Positions 1 through 9,316 of a stretch of 64,000 bases of DNA are shown one piece after another. The position numbers and the translations under genes were made by a program. Each line of letters begins with the position of its first letter. The stretch's first letter is position 1. Source of the stretch: Haloarcula ordinaria (GTDB taxonomy: Archaea; Halobacteriota; Halobacteria; Halobacteriales; Haloarculaceae); NCBI RefSeq assembly GCF_029338275.1, contig NZ_CP119789.1:3038001-3102000 (forward strand). Reading direction: 5' to 3'. The notes under the pieces were generated by a model. That model made no database searches. It was not told the DNA's origin and saw only the letters and a list, made by a program, of their open reading frames with translations.

Positions 1-81
1 AAACGTTGTCAAACGGAGCGAGAGCGGGTATGCGTAGCAAACACACGGACCGGAGTGGGCCGTTGCAGTCTGCCGGTCGAT

Positions 82-1086
82 CTACTCCCCGACCCGTTCG
101 CGGGCGGCGGCGACGACCAGCGGGAGGGTGATGGTCGCGTCGGCGTACACCGAGACGTTCCGGGCGTCTTTCTCCAGTTTCCCCCACGAGCGGGCCTCCT
201 CCAGCGTCGCGCCAGAGAGCCCGCCGGTGTTCGAGGGGTCCATCGTCAGCTGGACGGCGTAGTCGTAGGCGTCCGGCGACACCAGCATCGTCTGGAGGAC
301 GTAGTTCTTCGGGACGCCGCCGCCGACGAGCATCGCGCCCGCGCTGTCGGCCTCGTAAGCGATGTCGGTGATGTCAGTCATGTCGGCCAGCGCGTCGACG
401 GTGAACTCGCTGGTCTGGGAGTACATCCAGGCCTGGAGTCCCAGCACCGAGTCCTGGAACGCCGGGCAGTAGACCGGGACGTCGTGTTCGTAGGCCGCTG
501 CCAGCACGCCGGCGTCCTCGGCGACGTCCTCGCGGTCGTTGACCTCGCTGTTGGCTCGCCCCATCGCCTCGGTCATCCGCTGGATGGAGACCGTTCCCTC
601 CGATTCGAGGGCCGAGAACACCTCGTCGCGGAGGTGGTTCTCGAACAGCGCGAAGTGCTCCTGTGGCAGGTAGACGTTGTAGATGCGGTCGACGCCCTCG
701 TCGCGCAGCGTCTCGTCGTGTTCGCGCTCGGTCCGGCCTTCTGGAGTGACCTCGCCGTGGTGGTGCTTCCCACCGATGGCCTCGATGGTGTCGTGGGTCA
801 GGTTCGCGCCCGTCGTCACCAAGACGTCGATGTGGCCGTCGCGGATGAGCTCGCTGACGATGGCGCGCATCCCCGTCGGCACCATCGCGCCAGCCAGACC
901 GAAGAACGTCGTCACGTCGTCAGAAAGTATCTCGCTGTAGACGTCGACGGCCTCGTGGAGGTCGTTCGCGCCGATACCGGCCTCGCCGTAGCTCTCGGCC
1001 AGTTCGCCGACGGTCATCCCGGCGCGGGCCTCGGCGTGCCCGATGGGGTCGTGACTGAACGTCTCGCGGTCCTCGTGATCGCTCAT
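82..1086 (-). CDS. dys: Deoxyhypusine synthase
   Basis: Makes the first step of the unusual lysine modification on IF5A, transferring an aminobutyl-type group to one lysine with NAD as cofactor. The 334-residue protein has the usual family length. The catalytic-lysine motif GGGVPKN is near residue 259, followed by the conserved SNTGGLSGA and SWGKL segments. Its substrate (IF5A) and an agmatinase lie 4-5 kb away on the same strand. In Haloferax the modification is reported to use agmatine followed by agmatinase rather than spermidine, so this neighbourhood fits one pathway; the pathway assignment here is inference. The ATG start gives the full family N-terminus. Confidence 0.93.
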   Translation of the reverse strand: MSDHEDRETFSHDPIGHAEARAGMTVGELAESYGEAGIGANDLHEAVDVYSEILSDDVTTFFGLAGAMVPTGMRAIVSELIRDGHIDVLVTTGANLTHDTIEAIGGKHHHGEVTPEGRTEREHDETLRDEGVDRIYNVYLPQEHFALFENHLRDEVFSALESEGTVSIQRMTEAMGRANSEVNDREDVAEDAGVLAAAYEHDVPVYCPAFQDSVLGLQAWMYSQTSEFTVDALADMTDITDIAYEADSAGAMLVGGGVPKNYVLQTMLVSPDAYDYAVQLTMDPSNTGGLSGATLEEARSWGKLEKDARNVSVYADATITLPLVVAAARERVGE

Positions 1087-1221
1087 TGTCCGTCCGTGGT
1101 CGGCCCGTGTGCTTGAACGCCGTGGTTTCGGTTACTGGACTGGGCGGAGCGCTGTGACAGCGGTCCGAAGCCGGTCCCTCGCGGCGAAAGACCATTCATG
1201 CCCGCTCCCTTGGACCCGACA

Positions 1222-2805
1222 ATGAGCGCGCCGAACGTCTCGTCGACGTTCCCCGACGCGATCGGCGACCGCCTCGCGGGGAGCGTCACGACCGTCGGCG
1301 ACCGCGACCCGCTGTGGGTCCGGACGCCGTTCACAAAGGACACTCTTGGGGCCGTTCCGGCCTGCCAGCCGGCCGACGTCGATGAGGCCGTCGCGAACGC
1401 GAGGGACGTACAGGCGTCGTGGGCCGACCGCCCCATCGAGGACCGCGCCGCGGTTCTCCAGCGGTTCGCCGACAGCGTCCTGGCGAACCGCTCGGAGCTC
1501 CTCGACATCGTCCAGCTGGAGGCCGGCAAGTCCAGATTCGACGCCCACGTCGAGGTCCTCGACGTCGTCCTCACGGCCGACTACTACGCGCGAACGGGGC
1601 CGACCCACCTCGCGCCGACCCGGAAGAGCGCGGGCGTCCCGCTGCTCACCAAGGCGGTCGAACACTACGACCCCGTCGGCGTGGTCGGGCTCATCGAGCC
1701 CTGGAACTACCCGCTGACGCTCGCCATCTCCGACATGCTCCCCGCGCTCCTGGCGGGCAACGCGGCGGTGCTCAAACCGGCCGAGGCGACGCCGTTCTGT
1801 GCGCTCCGGGCCGTCGAACTGCTCGAGGAGGCCGGCGTCCCCGAGGGCCTGGTCCAGGTCGTCACCGGCTACGGCGACACCGTCGGCGAGCGCCTGGTCG
1901 CCTCGGTCGACTTCCTCACGTTCACTGGGAGCACGGCGACGGGGCGGGCGGTCGCCGCGACGGCCGGCGAGCACCTCGTGGACACCTCGCTCGAACTCGG
2001 CGGGAAGAACCCGGCGCTCGTCTTCGCGGACGCCGACCTCGGCGACGCGGTGCGGGGCCTGGTCCACGGGAGTTTCGCCAACGCCGGGCAGCTCTGTATC
2101 GCCTTCGAGCGGATCTTCGTGGAGCGGTCTGTTTACGACGAGTTCCTGACGCGGTTCGTCGACGCGACCGAGTCGCTCGCCCTCGGGGCGGACCTCTCGT
2201 TCGACTACGACGTGGGGTCGCTCATCGCCGAGCACCAGCTGGAGACGGTCGAAACCCATGTCGCGGACGCCCGCGAGCGCGGCGCCACCGTCCACACCGG
2301 CGGCCGACGCCGTGCGGACGTGGGACCGCTGTGCTACGAGCCGACGGTGCTCACCGACGTCCCCGACGACGCCAGCGTCGCTCGCGAGGAGACGTTCGGG
2401 CCGGTCGTCACTATCGCCCCCTTCGACGACCCCGACGCGGCCGTCGAGCGGGCCAACGCCACCGACTACGGCCTCCACGCCAGCGTCTGGACCGACGACA
2501 GAGCGCGCGGTGAGGCGGTGGCGCGGCGCATCGAGGCCGGGTCGGTCTCGGTCAACGACGCCTACCTCTCGATGTGGGCGTCGACGGACGCGCCGATGGG
2601 CGGCGTGGGCGACTCCGGCATCGGCCGGCGGCACGCGCGCCACGGCATCGAGAAGTACACGCACGCCCAGACGGTGACGACGCAACGGGTCCATCCGCTC
2701 GTGCCGGTCGACGCCCTCCCGAACGACGTCGCCGCGGCCGCTGCCACCTGGGGCGTCCGTGCGCTCCGGCGACTCCGACGGCTCGACCCGTTCGAACGCG
2801 GCTGA
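1222..2805 (+). CDS. Aldehyde dehydrogenase family protein (succinate-semialdehyde dehydrogenase-like)
   Basis: NAD(P)-dependent oxidation of an aldehyde to an acid in the cytosol. The protein has the ALDH fold: a PWNYPL segment in the cofactor-binding part, FTGSTATGR, the LELGGKNP glutamate motif and the catalytic cysteine in NAGQLCI. Length (527 residues) is slightly above the usual 460-500 because of a C-terminal extension rich in Arg and Ala. An ATG exists 24 bases upstream, but the second ATG (MSAPNVSS) begins the recognisable haloarchaeal N-terminus and is preferred. Transcribed away from the deoxyhypusine synthase gene. The substrate cannot be read from sequence; succinate semialdehyde is the usual label for close relatives. 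Confidence 0.88.
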   Translation: MSAPNVSSTFPDAIGDRLAGSVTTVGDRDPLWVRTPFTKDTLGAVPACQPADVDEAVANARDVQASWADRPIEDRAAVLQRFADSVLANRSELLDIVQLEAGKSRFDAHVEVLDVVLTADYYARTGPTHLAPTRKSAGVPLLTKAVEHYDPVGVVGLIEPWNYPLTLAISDMLPALLAGNAAVLKPAEATPFCALRAVELLEEAGVPEGLVQVVTGYGDTVGERLVASVDFLTFTGSTATGRAVAATAGEHLVDTSLELGGKNPALVFADADLGDAVRGLVHGSFANAGQLCIAFERIFVERSVYDEFLTRFVDATESLALGADLSFDYDVGSLIAEHQLETVETHVADARERGATVHTGGRRRADVGPLCYEPTVLTDVPDDASVAREETFGPVVTIAPFDDPDAAVERANATDYGLHASVWTDDRARGEAVARRIEAGSVSVNDAYLSMWASTDAPMGGVGDSGIGRRHARHGIEKYTHAQTVTTQRVHPLVPVDALPNDVAAAAATWGVRALRRLRRLDPFERG

Positions 2806-2809
2806 CGCC

Positions 2810-3373
2810 TCAGGAGAGGTCCAGCGCCGCGCCACAGCAGTCAGACCGGTAGCGTTCGCGCTGCGCGACGAGTTTGCAGTCCCGGTAGCGCCGCGCGACC
2901 AGGTCGCCACACGACTCGCAGGTGAGGACGTACTTCGGGTCCGAGAAGGCCGGACAGTGGACCTCGGTCTCCAAGTCGGCCGCCCGCTCGCGGAACGCCG
3001 CCCCGTGGTCCGTCGTCCCGTCGCGCTGGTACTGCTCGACGTGGACGAGCTCGTGGCGCAGCGTGGCCGCCCACTCGTCGCGGTCGAAGGACTCGAAAGC
3101 GGCCCACGTCAGGGACACCGTGCACGGAAGTGGGCGGCCCTCGGCCCCCTCGACCGACGCCCAGTCGTAGGGCTCGCCGACCGTCGCGTCGGGGAGTTTG
3201 GGGCGCTTGACCGCGGCCGCACGGCGCTTCGCCCGGGTCGAGACCGCCCAGTCGACGAGGTCGAACCGGACGTCGACGCCCCACCCGCGGCGGACGTCGC
3301 GGCAGTAGGCCCGCGACCACGCGACGAGGTCCTCGTGGCTCTCGACGGCGGCGTAGGCCGGCGACTCGCTCAC
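2810..3373 (-). CDS. SprT-like zinc metalloprotease-family protein
   Basis: SprT/Spartan-like domain with the zinc-protease motif HELVHVEQY, then a C-terminal zinc ribbon made of CESCG and a downstream SDCCG pair. In eukaryotes Spartan cleaves DNA-protein crosslinks; the archaeal role is unknown. I chose the GTG at 3373 (VSESPAYAAV). The upstream ATG at 3442 would overlap the next gene by 46 bases and adds 23 residues without family character. Its stop lies 4 bases from the stop of the convergent aldehyde dehydrogenase gene. Probably co-transcribed with the NIF3-like gene upstream. Confidence 0.8.
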   Translation of the reverse strand: MSESPAYAAVESHEDLVAWSRAYCRDVRRGWGVDVRFDLVDWAVSTRAKRRAAAVKRPKLPDATVGEPYDWASVEGAEGRPLPCTVSLTWAAFESFDRDEWAATLRHELVHVEQYQRDGTTDHGAAFRERAADLETEVHCPAFSDPKYVLTCESCGDLVARRYRDCKLVAQRERYRSDCCGAALDLS

Positions 3374-3396
3374 GGGCGACTCCTCGCTCGCGCGGA

Positions 3397-4164
3397 CTAA
3401 AGCCCTGTCGGGCAGTCGACGAACGTCGTCTCGAGACCCCAATCTTCGAGGAGCCGCTGCAGCGAGCGCACACCGAGCGTCTCCGTCGCGTAGTGGCCAG
3501 CGAGCGCCACGTTGATACCCGCCTCGCGGGCCTCATGGTACACCTGCTGTTTCCCCTCACCGGTCACGAGGAGGTCCGCGCCGGCGTCGACGGCCTCGTC
3601 CAGCCAGTCGACACCGCTGCCGGTGACGATGGCGACGTCCTCGACGGTTTCGGGACCGAAATCGAGCGTCTGGACGTCCTGTCCGCCGGTATCCAGGATC
3701 TCTTCGAGCGTCGCCGCGATGTCTGTGAGCGCACGGGGGTCGTCGAACTGGCCCCGCTGCCCGATGTACTCCGGTCCGACCTGCCCGAACGGCTCTCGGT
3801 CGACGAGCCCCAGCAGGTCACCGAGGCCAGCGGCGTTCCCCAGTTCCTGGTGCCCGTCGAGCGGGAGGTGCGCGACGTAGAGCGCCGTGTCGCCGTCGAC
3901 GAGCGGCGCGATGCGCTCGAAGTTCCGGCCGGTGACTCGCTCGATGCTCCCCCAGACGAGGCCGTGGTGTGCCACCAGCAGGTCCGCACCGGCTTCGTCG
4001 GCCTGTTCGATGGTCTCGACGGCAGCGTCGACGGCGACGGCGATCGTCTCCACCGGCTGGCTCGCCGGCCCGACCTGGAGGCCGTTCGGACTGGCGTCGA
4101 GGTCCGCGTAGGCCGGGACGTCGAGTCGGTCGTCGAGTCGGCTCGCGATGTCACCTGCGTCCAT
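3397..4164 (-). CDS. NIF3-like dinuclear metal-center protein
   Basis: Member of the NIF3/YbgI (DUF34) family, sometimes annotated as GTP cyclohydrolase I type 2, whose true reaction is unsettled. The metal-binding residues are visible: VAHHG near the N-terminus, HLPLDGH in the middle, and AGHYATE near the C-terminus. Length 255 residues is normal for the short form without a PII insert. The stop is 23 bases before the preferred start of the SprT-like gene on the same strand, which suggests one transcript. Confident on family, not on function. Confidence 0.88.
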   Translation of the reverse strand: MDAGDIASRLDDRLDVPAYADLDASPNGLQVGPASQPVETIAVAVDAAVETIEQADEAGADLLVAHHGLVWGSIERVTGRNFERIAPLVDGDTALYVAHLPLDGHQELGNAAGLGDLLGLVDREPFGQVGPEYIGQRGQFDDPRALTDIAATLEEILDTGGQDVQTLDFGPETVEDVAIVTGSGVDWLDEAVDAGADLLVTGEGKQQVYHEAREAGINVALAGHYATETLGVRSLQRLLEDWGLETTFVDCPTGL

Positions 4165-4200
4165 ACCTCACCCTTCTTTGGCCCCGTAGATGTGCCTTTC

Positions 4201-4920
4201 TCACTCGGGGCTGACGAACTGCCCGTCCTCCTCGCCGATGAGGTCGCGCTCGACGGCCAGGTCGGTGATGGCGTCGAACTGCTCTGGGTCGATGTCGTAG
4301 GCGTTGACCGCCACGTCGCGGATCTCGCCCCGGTCGACCGGGAACTCCCGGTTCTGGAGCAGTCGCATCACCTTGCTGTACTCCAGTCTGGTGAGCGCGC
4401 CCTGCTCGTCTGACTCGTCGGCTCCCTCGCCGGTCGCGTCGTCCGGCTCGCTGGCATCGACGTCATCCTCGCCGGCGTCGGCCGCCGCGGCTTCGGTCGG
4501 GCTCTCGGGTGAGCTACGCTCTTCCGCCGCAGACTCGGCAGTCTCGTCAGCCGCCGCCTCCTCGCCCGGCAGGTCCATCTCGGGATAGTCCTCGGCCACC
4601 GTCTCGTTCGCGTCGCTGATGTCCATCGGGTCGGGCCCCGCGTCCAGTCCCGACTCGTCGACGACGTCGCTCTGGTCGTCCGCCGTCTCAGTCACCGCCT
4701 CGGCATCGGTCACGGGCCCGTCATCCTCGGTCCCGGACGCCTCTGCAGCGGCGACCACCGTCTCGACGACGGTGGCGAGCTTCCGCCGGCAGGTCGAACA
4801 GAGGACCGCCGTCCGCTGGGTGTCCTCGCTCGGGTGCAGCTGTTTGGGCACGACCGGGTACTCCGACAGCGATTCGTCATGGGCGACGCCACAGAAGTAG
4901 CACGACGAGAGGCGGTCCAT
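4201..4920 (-). CDS. Zinc-finger protein with acidic linker (uncharacterised)
   Basis: 239-residue protein in three parts. The N-terminal 50 residues carry two cysteine pairs (CYFC and CSTC) typical of a structural zinc site. A long acidic, low-complexity Glu/Asp/Ala stretch runs over residues 60-175. A C-terminal 60 residues (LTRLEYSKVMRLL onward) looks like a small helical or winged-helix domain. The layout resembles haloarchaeal nucleic-acid-associated proteins, but I recognise no function. It sits between the NIF3-like gene and agmatinase on the same strand. Confidence 0.7.
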   Translation of the reverse strand: MDRLSSCYFCGVAHDESLSEYPVVPKQLHPSEDTQRTAVLCSTCRRKLATVVETVVAAAEASGTEDDGPVTDAEAVTETADDQSDVVDESGLDAGPDPMDISDANETVAEDYPEMDLPGEEAAADETAESAAEERSSPESPTEAAAADAGEDDVDASEPDDATGEGADESDEQGALTRLEYSKVMRLLQNREFPVDRGEIRDVAVNAYDIDPEQFDAITDLAVERDLIGEEDGQFVSPE

Positions 4921-5013
4921 AGACCACCTATCGTGTCGCTCCTAATAAAACGGGGCCTGGGGAAACCTCGGGAGTTCTCGCCCCCAGGTCGGGGCAGAGT
5001 CAGGACCCCGAAC

Positions 5014-5814
5014 TCACTCCGTCGCGTGCGAGAAGACGAACGCCCGGAGGAGTTTCGCGGCCAGCGTCGCCGCCTGGCCGTCGTCGCGGTCGTTGACCTC
5101 CACGACATCGAAACCGACGGCGTAGGGTGCCACCGCCCGAACGGTGTCACGCATCTCCCGGGGTTCGAGGCCGAACGGTTCGGGAGTCCCAGTTCCGGGT
5201 GCGAACCCGGGGTCGGCCGCGTCGACGTCCACAGAGAGGTACGCCCGCTCACCATCGAAGTCGGGCATCCAGTCGGCCACGTCCTCGGGCGGGACGACGG
5301 TGACGTCCGCTTCGGCGGCCCGGTCCCACTCGACTTCGGACCCAGTCCGTGCACCCAGCACGACGGCGCGGTCTGCCACGTCCAGCGCATGGTGGGTCAC
5401 CGTCGCGTGCGAGTACTCGTCGCCGGCGTACGACTCGCGCAGGTCGAGGTGGGCGTCGAGACAGACGAACACGTCCGGGTCGAGCGCGCGGACGGCGGCT
5501 ATCGAGACGGTGTGTTCGCCCCCGACGAGGAGCGGCGTGGCGCCCTCGCGGTCGAACTCGGCGACGGTGCTCTCCAAGAAGGTGAGGTACTCGGCGGTGT
5601 CGGCCGTCGGGCCGACGTCGCCGTGGTCGTAGACGGAGAGCGCCGTGAAGTGCTGGTCGGTGTGGTGGTCGTAGTCGTCGAATCCCGTGGCGAACTGGCG
5701 GACGCGACGGGGACCGAACCGCGCACCGGGACGAAACGAGGTCGAGGCGTCGAGCGGGGCGCCCACGAGGGCGTAGTCGGCGGCCTCTCGGTCGGCGCCC
5801 GCGCCGGGGAACAT
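5014..5814 (-). CDS. speB: Agmatinase (ureohydrolase family)
   Basis: Manganese-dependent hydrolase that releases urea from agmatine or a related guanidino group. The metal ligand motifs are present: GGEHTVS, LDAHLDLR with a following histidine (SHATV), and SVDVDAADP. At 266 residues it is slightly short but complete. The start codon lies one base after the IF5A stop codon, so the two genes form one operon. With deoxyhypusine synthase close by, the likely job is completing the IF5A side chain by removing urea from an agmatine-derived intermediate. Arginine or polyamine catabolism is the alternative. Confidence 0.9.
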   Translation of the reverse strand: MFPGAGADREAADYALVGAPLDASTSFRPGARFGPRRVRQFATGFDDYDHHTDQHFTALSVYDHGDVGPTADTAEYLTFLESTVAEFDREGATPLLVGGEHTVSIAAVRALDPDVFVCLDAHLDLRESYAGDEYSHATVTHHALDVADRAVVLGARTGSEVEWDRAAEADVTVVPPEDVADWMPDFDGERAYLSVDVDAADPGFAPGTGTPEPFGLEPREMRDTVRAVAPYAVGFDVVEVNDRDDGQAATLAAKLLRAFVFSHATE

Positions 5815-5815
5815 C

Positions 5816-6196
5816 TTACGAGCGCGTGATGAGGCGCTGGTCCTCGTACTCGAGGTACTCGATCTCGTCGTCCGGCTCGAGGTTGACGTCGTCGGGCTGG
5901 CGCATCGTGAACGTCTCGTAGGTGTCTAAGTCCATCACCTGGGCGTCGTCGCCGTCCGTCGAGACGACCTGGCCCTGCTTCCGGGTGATGATGGGGACCC
6001 AGACCTTCGCGTCGACCGGCTGGGAGAGCGAGCGCTTCTTCTTGTCGAAGACGCCGCGAGCGTCGATTCGGGCCTTCGCGCTGCCGTGCTTGCCGGGCTT
6101 TGCCGTGCTGTAGGAGTCGATCTTACACGGCGTGGCCTCGATCATCACGTAACTGCCTTCGTCGAGTTCGCGGACCTCGGTCTGCTCTTTTGCCAT
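5816..6196 (-). CDS. eif5a: Translation initiation factor 5A (aIF5A)
   Basis: Two-domain translation factor that helps ribosomes at difficult peptide bonds. The modified lysine is K36 in the loop [11 protein letters not shown], and the C-terminal half is an OB-fold. I start at the ATG at 6196 ([11 protein letters not shown], 126 residues). The longer reading from 6244 has no family similarity and would begin upstream of the TATA box. The box at 6220-6228 lies 24-32 bases before this start, so the mRNA is probably leaderless. First gene of the operon with agmatinase. Confidence 0.97.
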   Translation of the reverse strand: MAKEQTEVRELDEGSYVMIEATPCKIDSYSTAKPGKHGSAKARIDARGVFDKKKRSLSQPVDAKVWVPIITRKQGQVVSTDGDDAQVMDLDTYETFTMRQPDDVNLEPDDEIEYLEYEDQRLITRS

Positions 6197-6219
6197 ACGG
6201 CCGGATTGCTCCTGTGCCG

Positions 6220-6228
6220 GTATAAACG
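6220..6228 (-). promoter_or_regulatory. TATA box of the IF5A-agmatinase operon
   Basis: Reads CGTTTATAC on the minus strand, 24-32 bases upstream of the IF5A ATG. This is the spacing expected for an archaeal leaderless transcript, and it decides the IF5A start. Confidence 0.7.
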
Positions 6229-6272
6229 GTTTGGAATGGCGCAAGGCGCCAGTCCGGGTGGTCTCGACTGAC

Positions 6273-7985
6273 TCAGGGCCCGTCGCTCCCCTCGTCGTCG
6301 AAGGAGGGCCCCAGCCCGCTCGAACTCTCCATCTCGCGTTCGCGCATGCTCTGGCGGGTGAACTGCGGCTTCGCCCGGACGCCCGACTTGGTCCGGAACG
6401 ACCACCACAGGCCCGCGAGGAGGACCAGTACGACGCCGCCGGCGATGGCGGCGACGAGCTGCGTCGACTCCGCGTAGAGGAACGCCGTCGAGAACAGCGT
6501 ACTCGCGAGCAACATCCCGAGGATGAGCCGCTTGGTCATCCGCGCTAACAGTCTGTCGGAGTCCTCGATGTCGGCCCGGACGACCAGGTCCTTGCGCTCG
6601 ACGCGGTCGAGCACCGACTCGAGCTTCGGCGGGATGCGGACCGCCGACCGCGTGGCGTCCTGGACCTCCTGGGCACGGTCCTCGATGAACGTCCGGGCGC
6701 CGGCGGCGATGAACCCCTGGGACTGGAGGTAACTCGTCGCCACGGAGATGAAGTCGAAGTCGGGGTCGAGCGTCACGCAGACGCCCTCGACGACCGTCGC
6801 GACGCGGAGGACGAGCGCCAGGTTCGACGGCAGGCGCAACGGGAACTCGTAGATAGTGTCCTCGACCTGCTGGACGATCTGTTGGACACGGTACTGCTCG
6901 ATGTCCTCCCCGCGGGCGTCGGCGATGGCCAGTTCCATCACGTCGCCCATCACCTGGCGGTCGGCCTCCGGGCTGAGCGTCCCCATCTCGATGAGCGCAT
7001 CGAGGATGCCGTCGATGTCCTGGTCGGCCACCGCCGCGTAGAAGTCGACGATCTTGTCCTGGACGAACGGGTCGACGCGGCCCGACATCCCGAAGTCGTA
7101 GAAGACGAGTGTCCCGTCGGCCTGGACCGCGAGGTTCCCCGGGTGCGGGTCGGCGTGGAAGACGCCGTCGTCGATTATCATCTGAAGGTAGGCCCGCTGG
7201 AGCGTCTCTGCGAGCTCGGTCCGGTCGATGCCGCGGTCGTCCAGGTCGTCGATGTCGTTTATCTTCGTCCCGGGGAGGTACTCCATCGTCAGGACCCGCC
7301 GCGTCGAGTGTGACTCCCGCACTGTGGGGATGCGGATGCGATCGTTCTCGAGGAAGTTCCCCCGGATTTCGGTGAGCATGCGTGCCTCGCGCTCGTAGTC
7401 CATCTCCTCGCGAATCGTCTTCGAGAACTCGTCGGCCAGCGTCTCCAGCGAGAACGACCGCGCGTCCCCGACGAAGTACATGATGAGCGGGAGCGACCAG
7501 CGGATGACCCGGAGGTCGGCCTCGACTAAGTCCTCGATGCCCGGTCGGCGAATCTTCACCGCGACCGGTTCGCCGTCGACTTCGGCGCGGTAGACCTGGC
7601 CGAGCGACGCCCCGCTGATGGCCTCCGTCTCGAACTCGTCGAAGCGCTCCTCGAGTGGCCCGAGGTCTTCCTCGAGGACGGTCTTCGCCTGTGCCCACTC
7701 GGCGGGCGGGACCCGGTCCTGGAGCGCCGAGAACTCCTCGACGTACTCCGGGGGGAGGATGTCCGGACGCGTCGAGAGCAGCTGCCCGAGCTTGATGAAC
7801 GTCGGCCCCAGCGTGAGCATCGAGTCCAGCAGCGCCTGGGCGCGGGCGCGGCGCTGGTCGGGCGTGACCTTACGGGACGACCCGAACAGGAGGAACCGCT
7901 TCCGGTCACGGGCGTACGCGAGCAATAGCGGGAGAAACTGGCGGGCGACGACGAAGAACCGCCAGTAGGCGCGATAGTTCACCAA
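6273..7985 (-). CDS. ABC1/AarF/UbiB family kinase-like protein
   Basis: Atypical kinase-like ATPase of the UbiB/COQ8 family, linked in other organisms to quinone or lipid biosynthesis at the membrane. Diagnostic motifs are [13 protein letters not shown] (the KxGQ motif near residue 65), [19 protein letters not shown], the catalytic-loop HADPHPGN and the YDFGMSG metal-binding motif. Two hydrophobic helices near residues 495-540 anchor the C-terminus. At 570 residues it is complete. Haloarchaea use menaquinones, so a role in menaquinone or isoprenoid metabolism is plausible but inferred. Only 15 bases separate its start from the stop of the Hsp20 gene upstream. Confidence 0.9.
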   Translation of the reverse strand: MVNYRAYWRFFVVARQFLPLLLAYARDRKRFLLFGSSRKVTPDQRRARAQALLDSMLTLGPTFIKLGQLLSTRPDILPPEYVEEFSALQDRVPPAEWAQAKTVLEEDLGPLEERFDEFETEAISGASLGQVYRAEVDGEPVAVKIRRPGIEDLVEADLRVIRWSLPLIMYFVGDARSFSLETLADEFSKTIREEMDYEREARMLTEIRGNFLENDRIRIPTVRESHSTRRVLTMEYLPGTKINDIDDLDDRGIDRTELAETLQRAYLQMIIDDGVFHADPHPGNLAVQADGTLVFYDFGMSGRVDPFVQDKIVDFYAAVADQDIDGILDALIEMGTLSPEADRQVMGDVMELAIADARGEDIEQYRVQQIVQQVEDTIYEFPLRLPSNLALVLRVATVVEGVCVTLDPDFDFISVATSYLQSQGFIAAGARTFIEDRAQEVQDATRSAVRIPPKLESVLDRVERKDLVVRADIEDSDRLLARMTKRLILGMLLASTLFSTAFLYAESTQLVAAIAGGVVLVLLAGLWWSFRTKSGVRAKPQFTRQSMREREMESSSGLGPSFDDEGSDGP

Positions 7986-8000
7986 CAGGGCACCCCGAAA

Positions 8001-8357
8001 TCAGGCCTCGTCGATGGGTATCGTCGTGCTCGGTGCAGCCGAGGCCTTCGGGAGGTGGAGTTCGAGGACGCCGTGTTCGACGGACCCCTCGGCTCCGCGG
8101 CCAGTGGCGTCCGGCGGGAGCGGGAGCTCCACGTCGAGGAACACCGACCGGTCCTCGCGGACGAAGCGGAACTCGCGGGGGACGTCCTTGGTGCGCTGCC
8201 CCTCGATGATGAGCCGGCCGCCTTCGACGCTGATGTCGAGCGTCCCCGCGTCGACGCCCGGCAGGTCGAGGACGAACAGGTACGCCTCTTCGGATTCGAG
8301 CACGTCCGCAAACACGGCATCAGGGAGGTCCCGTAACGCATCTCGCAGCGCTGACAT
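8001..8357 (-). CDS. Hsp20/alpha-crystallin small heat-shock protein
   Basis: ATP-independent holdase chaperone. The 118-residue protein has an alpha-crystallin domain (from EAYLFVLDLPGVD to the GVLELHLPK strand). The late GVLELHLPK segment matches the family's G-V-L motif, but the C-terminal IXI anchor is poorly defined (TTIPIDEA). A TATA box (8382-8389) lies 25-32 bases before the ATG. Just upstream of the UbiB-like gene on the same strand. Confidence 0.9.
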   Translation of the reverse strand: MSALRDALRDLPDAVFADVLESEEAYLFVLDLPGVDAGTLDISVEGGRLIIEGQRTKDVPREFRFVREDRSVFLDVELPLPPDATGRGAEGSVEHGVLELHLPKASAAPSTTIPIDEA

Positions 8358-8381
8358 ACCCGGTCTTTAGGGGGGCGATGC

Positions 8382-8389
8382 GTTAAACC
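8382..8389 (-). promoter_or_regulatory. TATA box of the Hsp20 gene
   Basis: Reads GGTTTAAC on the minus strand, 25-32 bases before the Hsp20 start codon. Confidence 0.6.
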
Positions 8390-8445
8390 CGGCGGTCGAC
8401 GCCGTGTGCCATGTGACCAGGCCACGAGGCCCACATCGGAATCTT

Positions 8446-9219
8446 TCAGCCGAACACCGGTAAGAGAAACACTAGCACGACCGCCGTGAAGACGGCCCCG
8501 AGGACGAGCCGGACCAGGCTCTCACGGGCGATTCGCCAGGCCGTCCCTCGCTCGCTCGTATCGGAGATTACGAAGGCCGGCGTCGCGTCGCCCGCACCGA
8601 CGACGGCGTCGACGAGGTTGCTCCCCCACTCCGGCGCGGGCCCGCGACGGGCCTCGCCGTAGACGTAGACCTGCTCGCCGACGTCGAGGCGCCGCTCGAT
8701 GAAGCGCTGTTTGTTGCCGACGTGTAGTTCCGTCACGAGCAGGTTCACCGTCCGGTCCTGTGCCTCGACGCTGTCCGTCGACTCGACGTATCGCGCCAGC
8801 CTGTCGGGCAGCTCCGTCCCCGGCGCGACGGTGACGCTGTGGGCCTCGAAGTGGACGTCCGCGCCGGTCGGGTCGACCCGGACACGGTCGGTGCCGTCGT
8901 CGACGACGAAGTCCACACCGGCCTGCCCCGAGTCGAGGGTCTCCCAGTGGGAGTTCTTCCCCGAGGAGCGCAGCTCCTCGACCTCGTACGTGTAGGCCAG
9001 ACACTCGCTCCCGGTGAACGGCGCGGTAACGGTCCCGTCGTCTCCGGCAACGGCCGTCCCCTGAATCTCGACGGGGCCGGAGTGGCCGGACAGCGAGCGG
9101 ACCGGGGTCGGGTCGTTCCGCAAGATATGATAGACCGGTCGGAGCTGCCTGAGGCCGGTGCCGAGGAGATAGAGGCCGACGCCGGCGAAGACGAGCGTGA
9201 GCAACTGCGGGAGGACCAT
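8446..9219 (-). CDS. Membrane protein with GIDE-like domain
   Basis: 257 residues. An N-terminal membrane helix (MVLPQLLTLVFAGVGLYLLG) is followed by a soluble beta-rich region, then a C-terminal membrane helix. The soluble part starts with a segment running from EIQGTAVAG to TAPFTGSECLAYTYEVEE, which matches the pattern of the GIDE domain known from MUL1-type mitochondrial ubiquitin ligases; no RING finger is present. I start at the ATG at 9219. The upstream alternative at 9261 adds 14 basic residues and runs into the divergent promoter region. Function unknown; the domain call is by pattern recognition. Confidence 0.72.
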   Translation of the reverse strand: MVLPQLLTLVFAGVGLYLLGTGLRQLRPVYHILRNDPTPVRSLSGHSGPVEIQGTAVAGDDGTVTAPFTGSECLAYTYEVEELRSSGKNSHWETLDSGQAGVDFVVDDGTDRVRVDPTGADVHFEAHSVTVAPGTELPDRLARYVESTDSVEAQDRTVNLLVTELHVGNKQRFIERRLDVGEQVYVYGEARRGPAPEWGSNLVDAVVGAGDATPAFVISDTSERGTAWRIARESLVRLVLGAVFTAVVLVFLLPVFG

Positions 9220-9316
9220 GCTCCCACGAGGACGCCGACGGGAGATAAATCCTGGTCGCACCCGCGCTGCGAGTCGCAGGCGCGGCGTTTTTGGCCCATC
9301 GGGCCGAGGTGTGGGT

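Noticed and set aside
6197..6244. Longer IF5A start at 6244
   Set aside because: Lies upstream of the TATA box and adds 16 residues unlike any IF5A.
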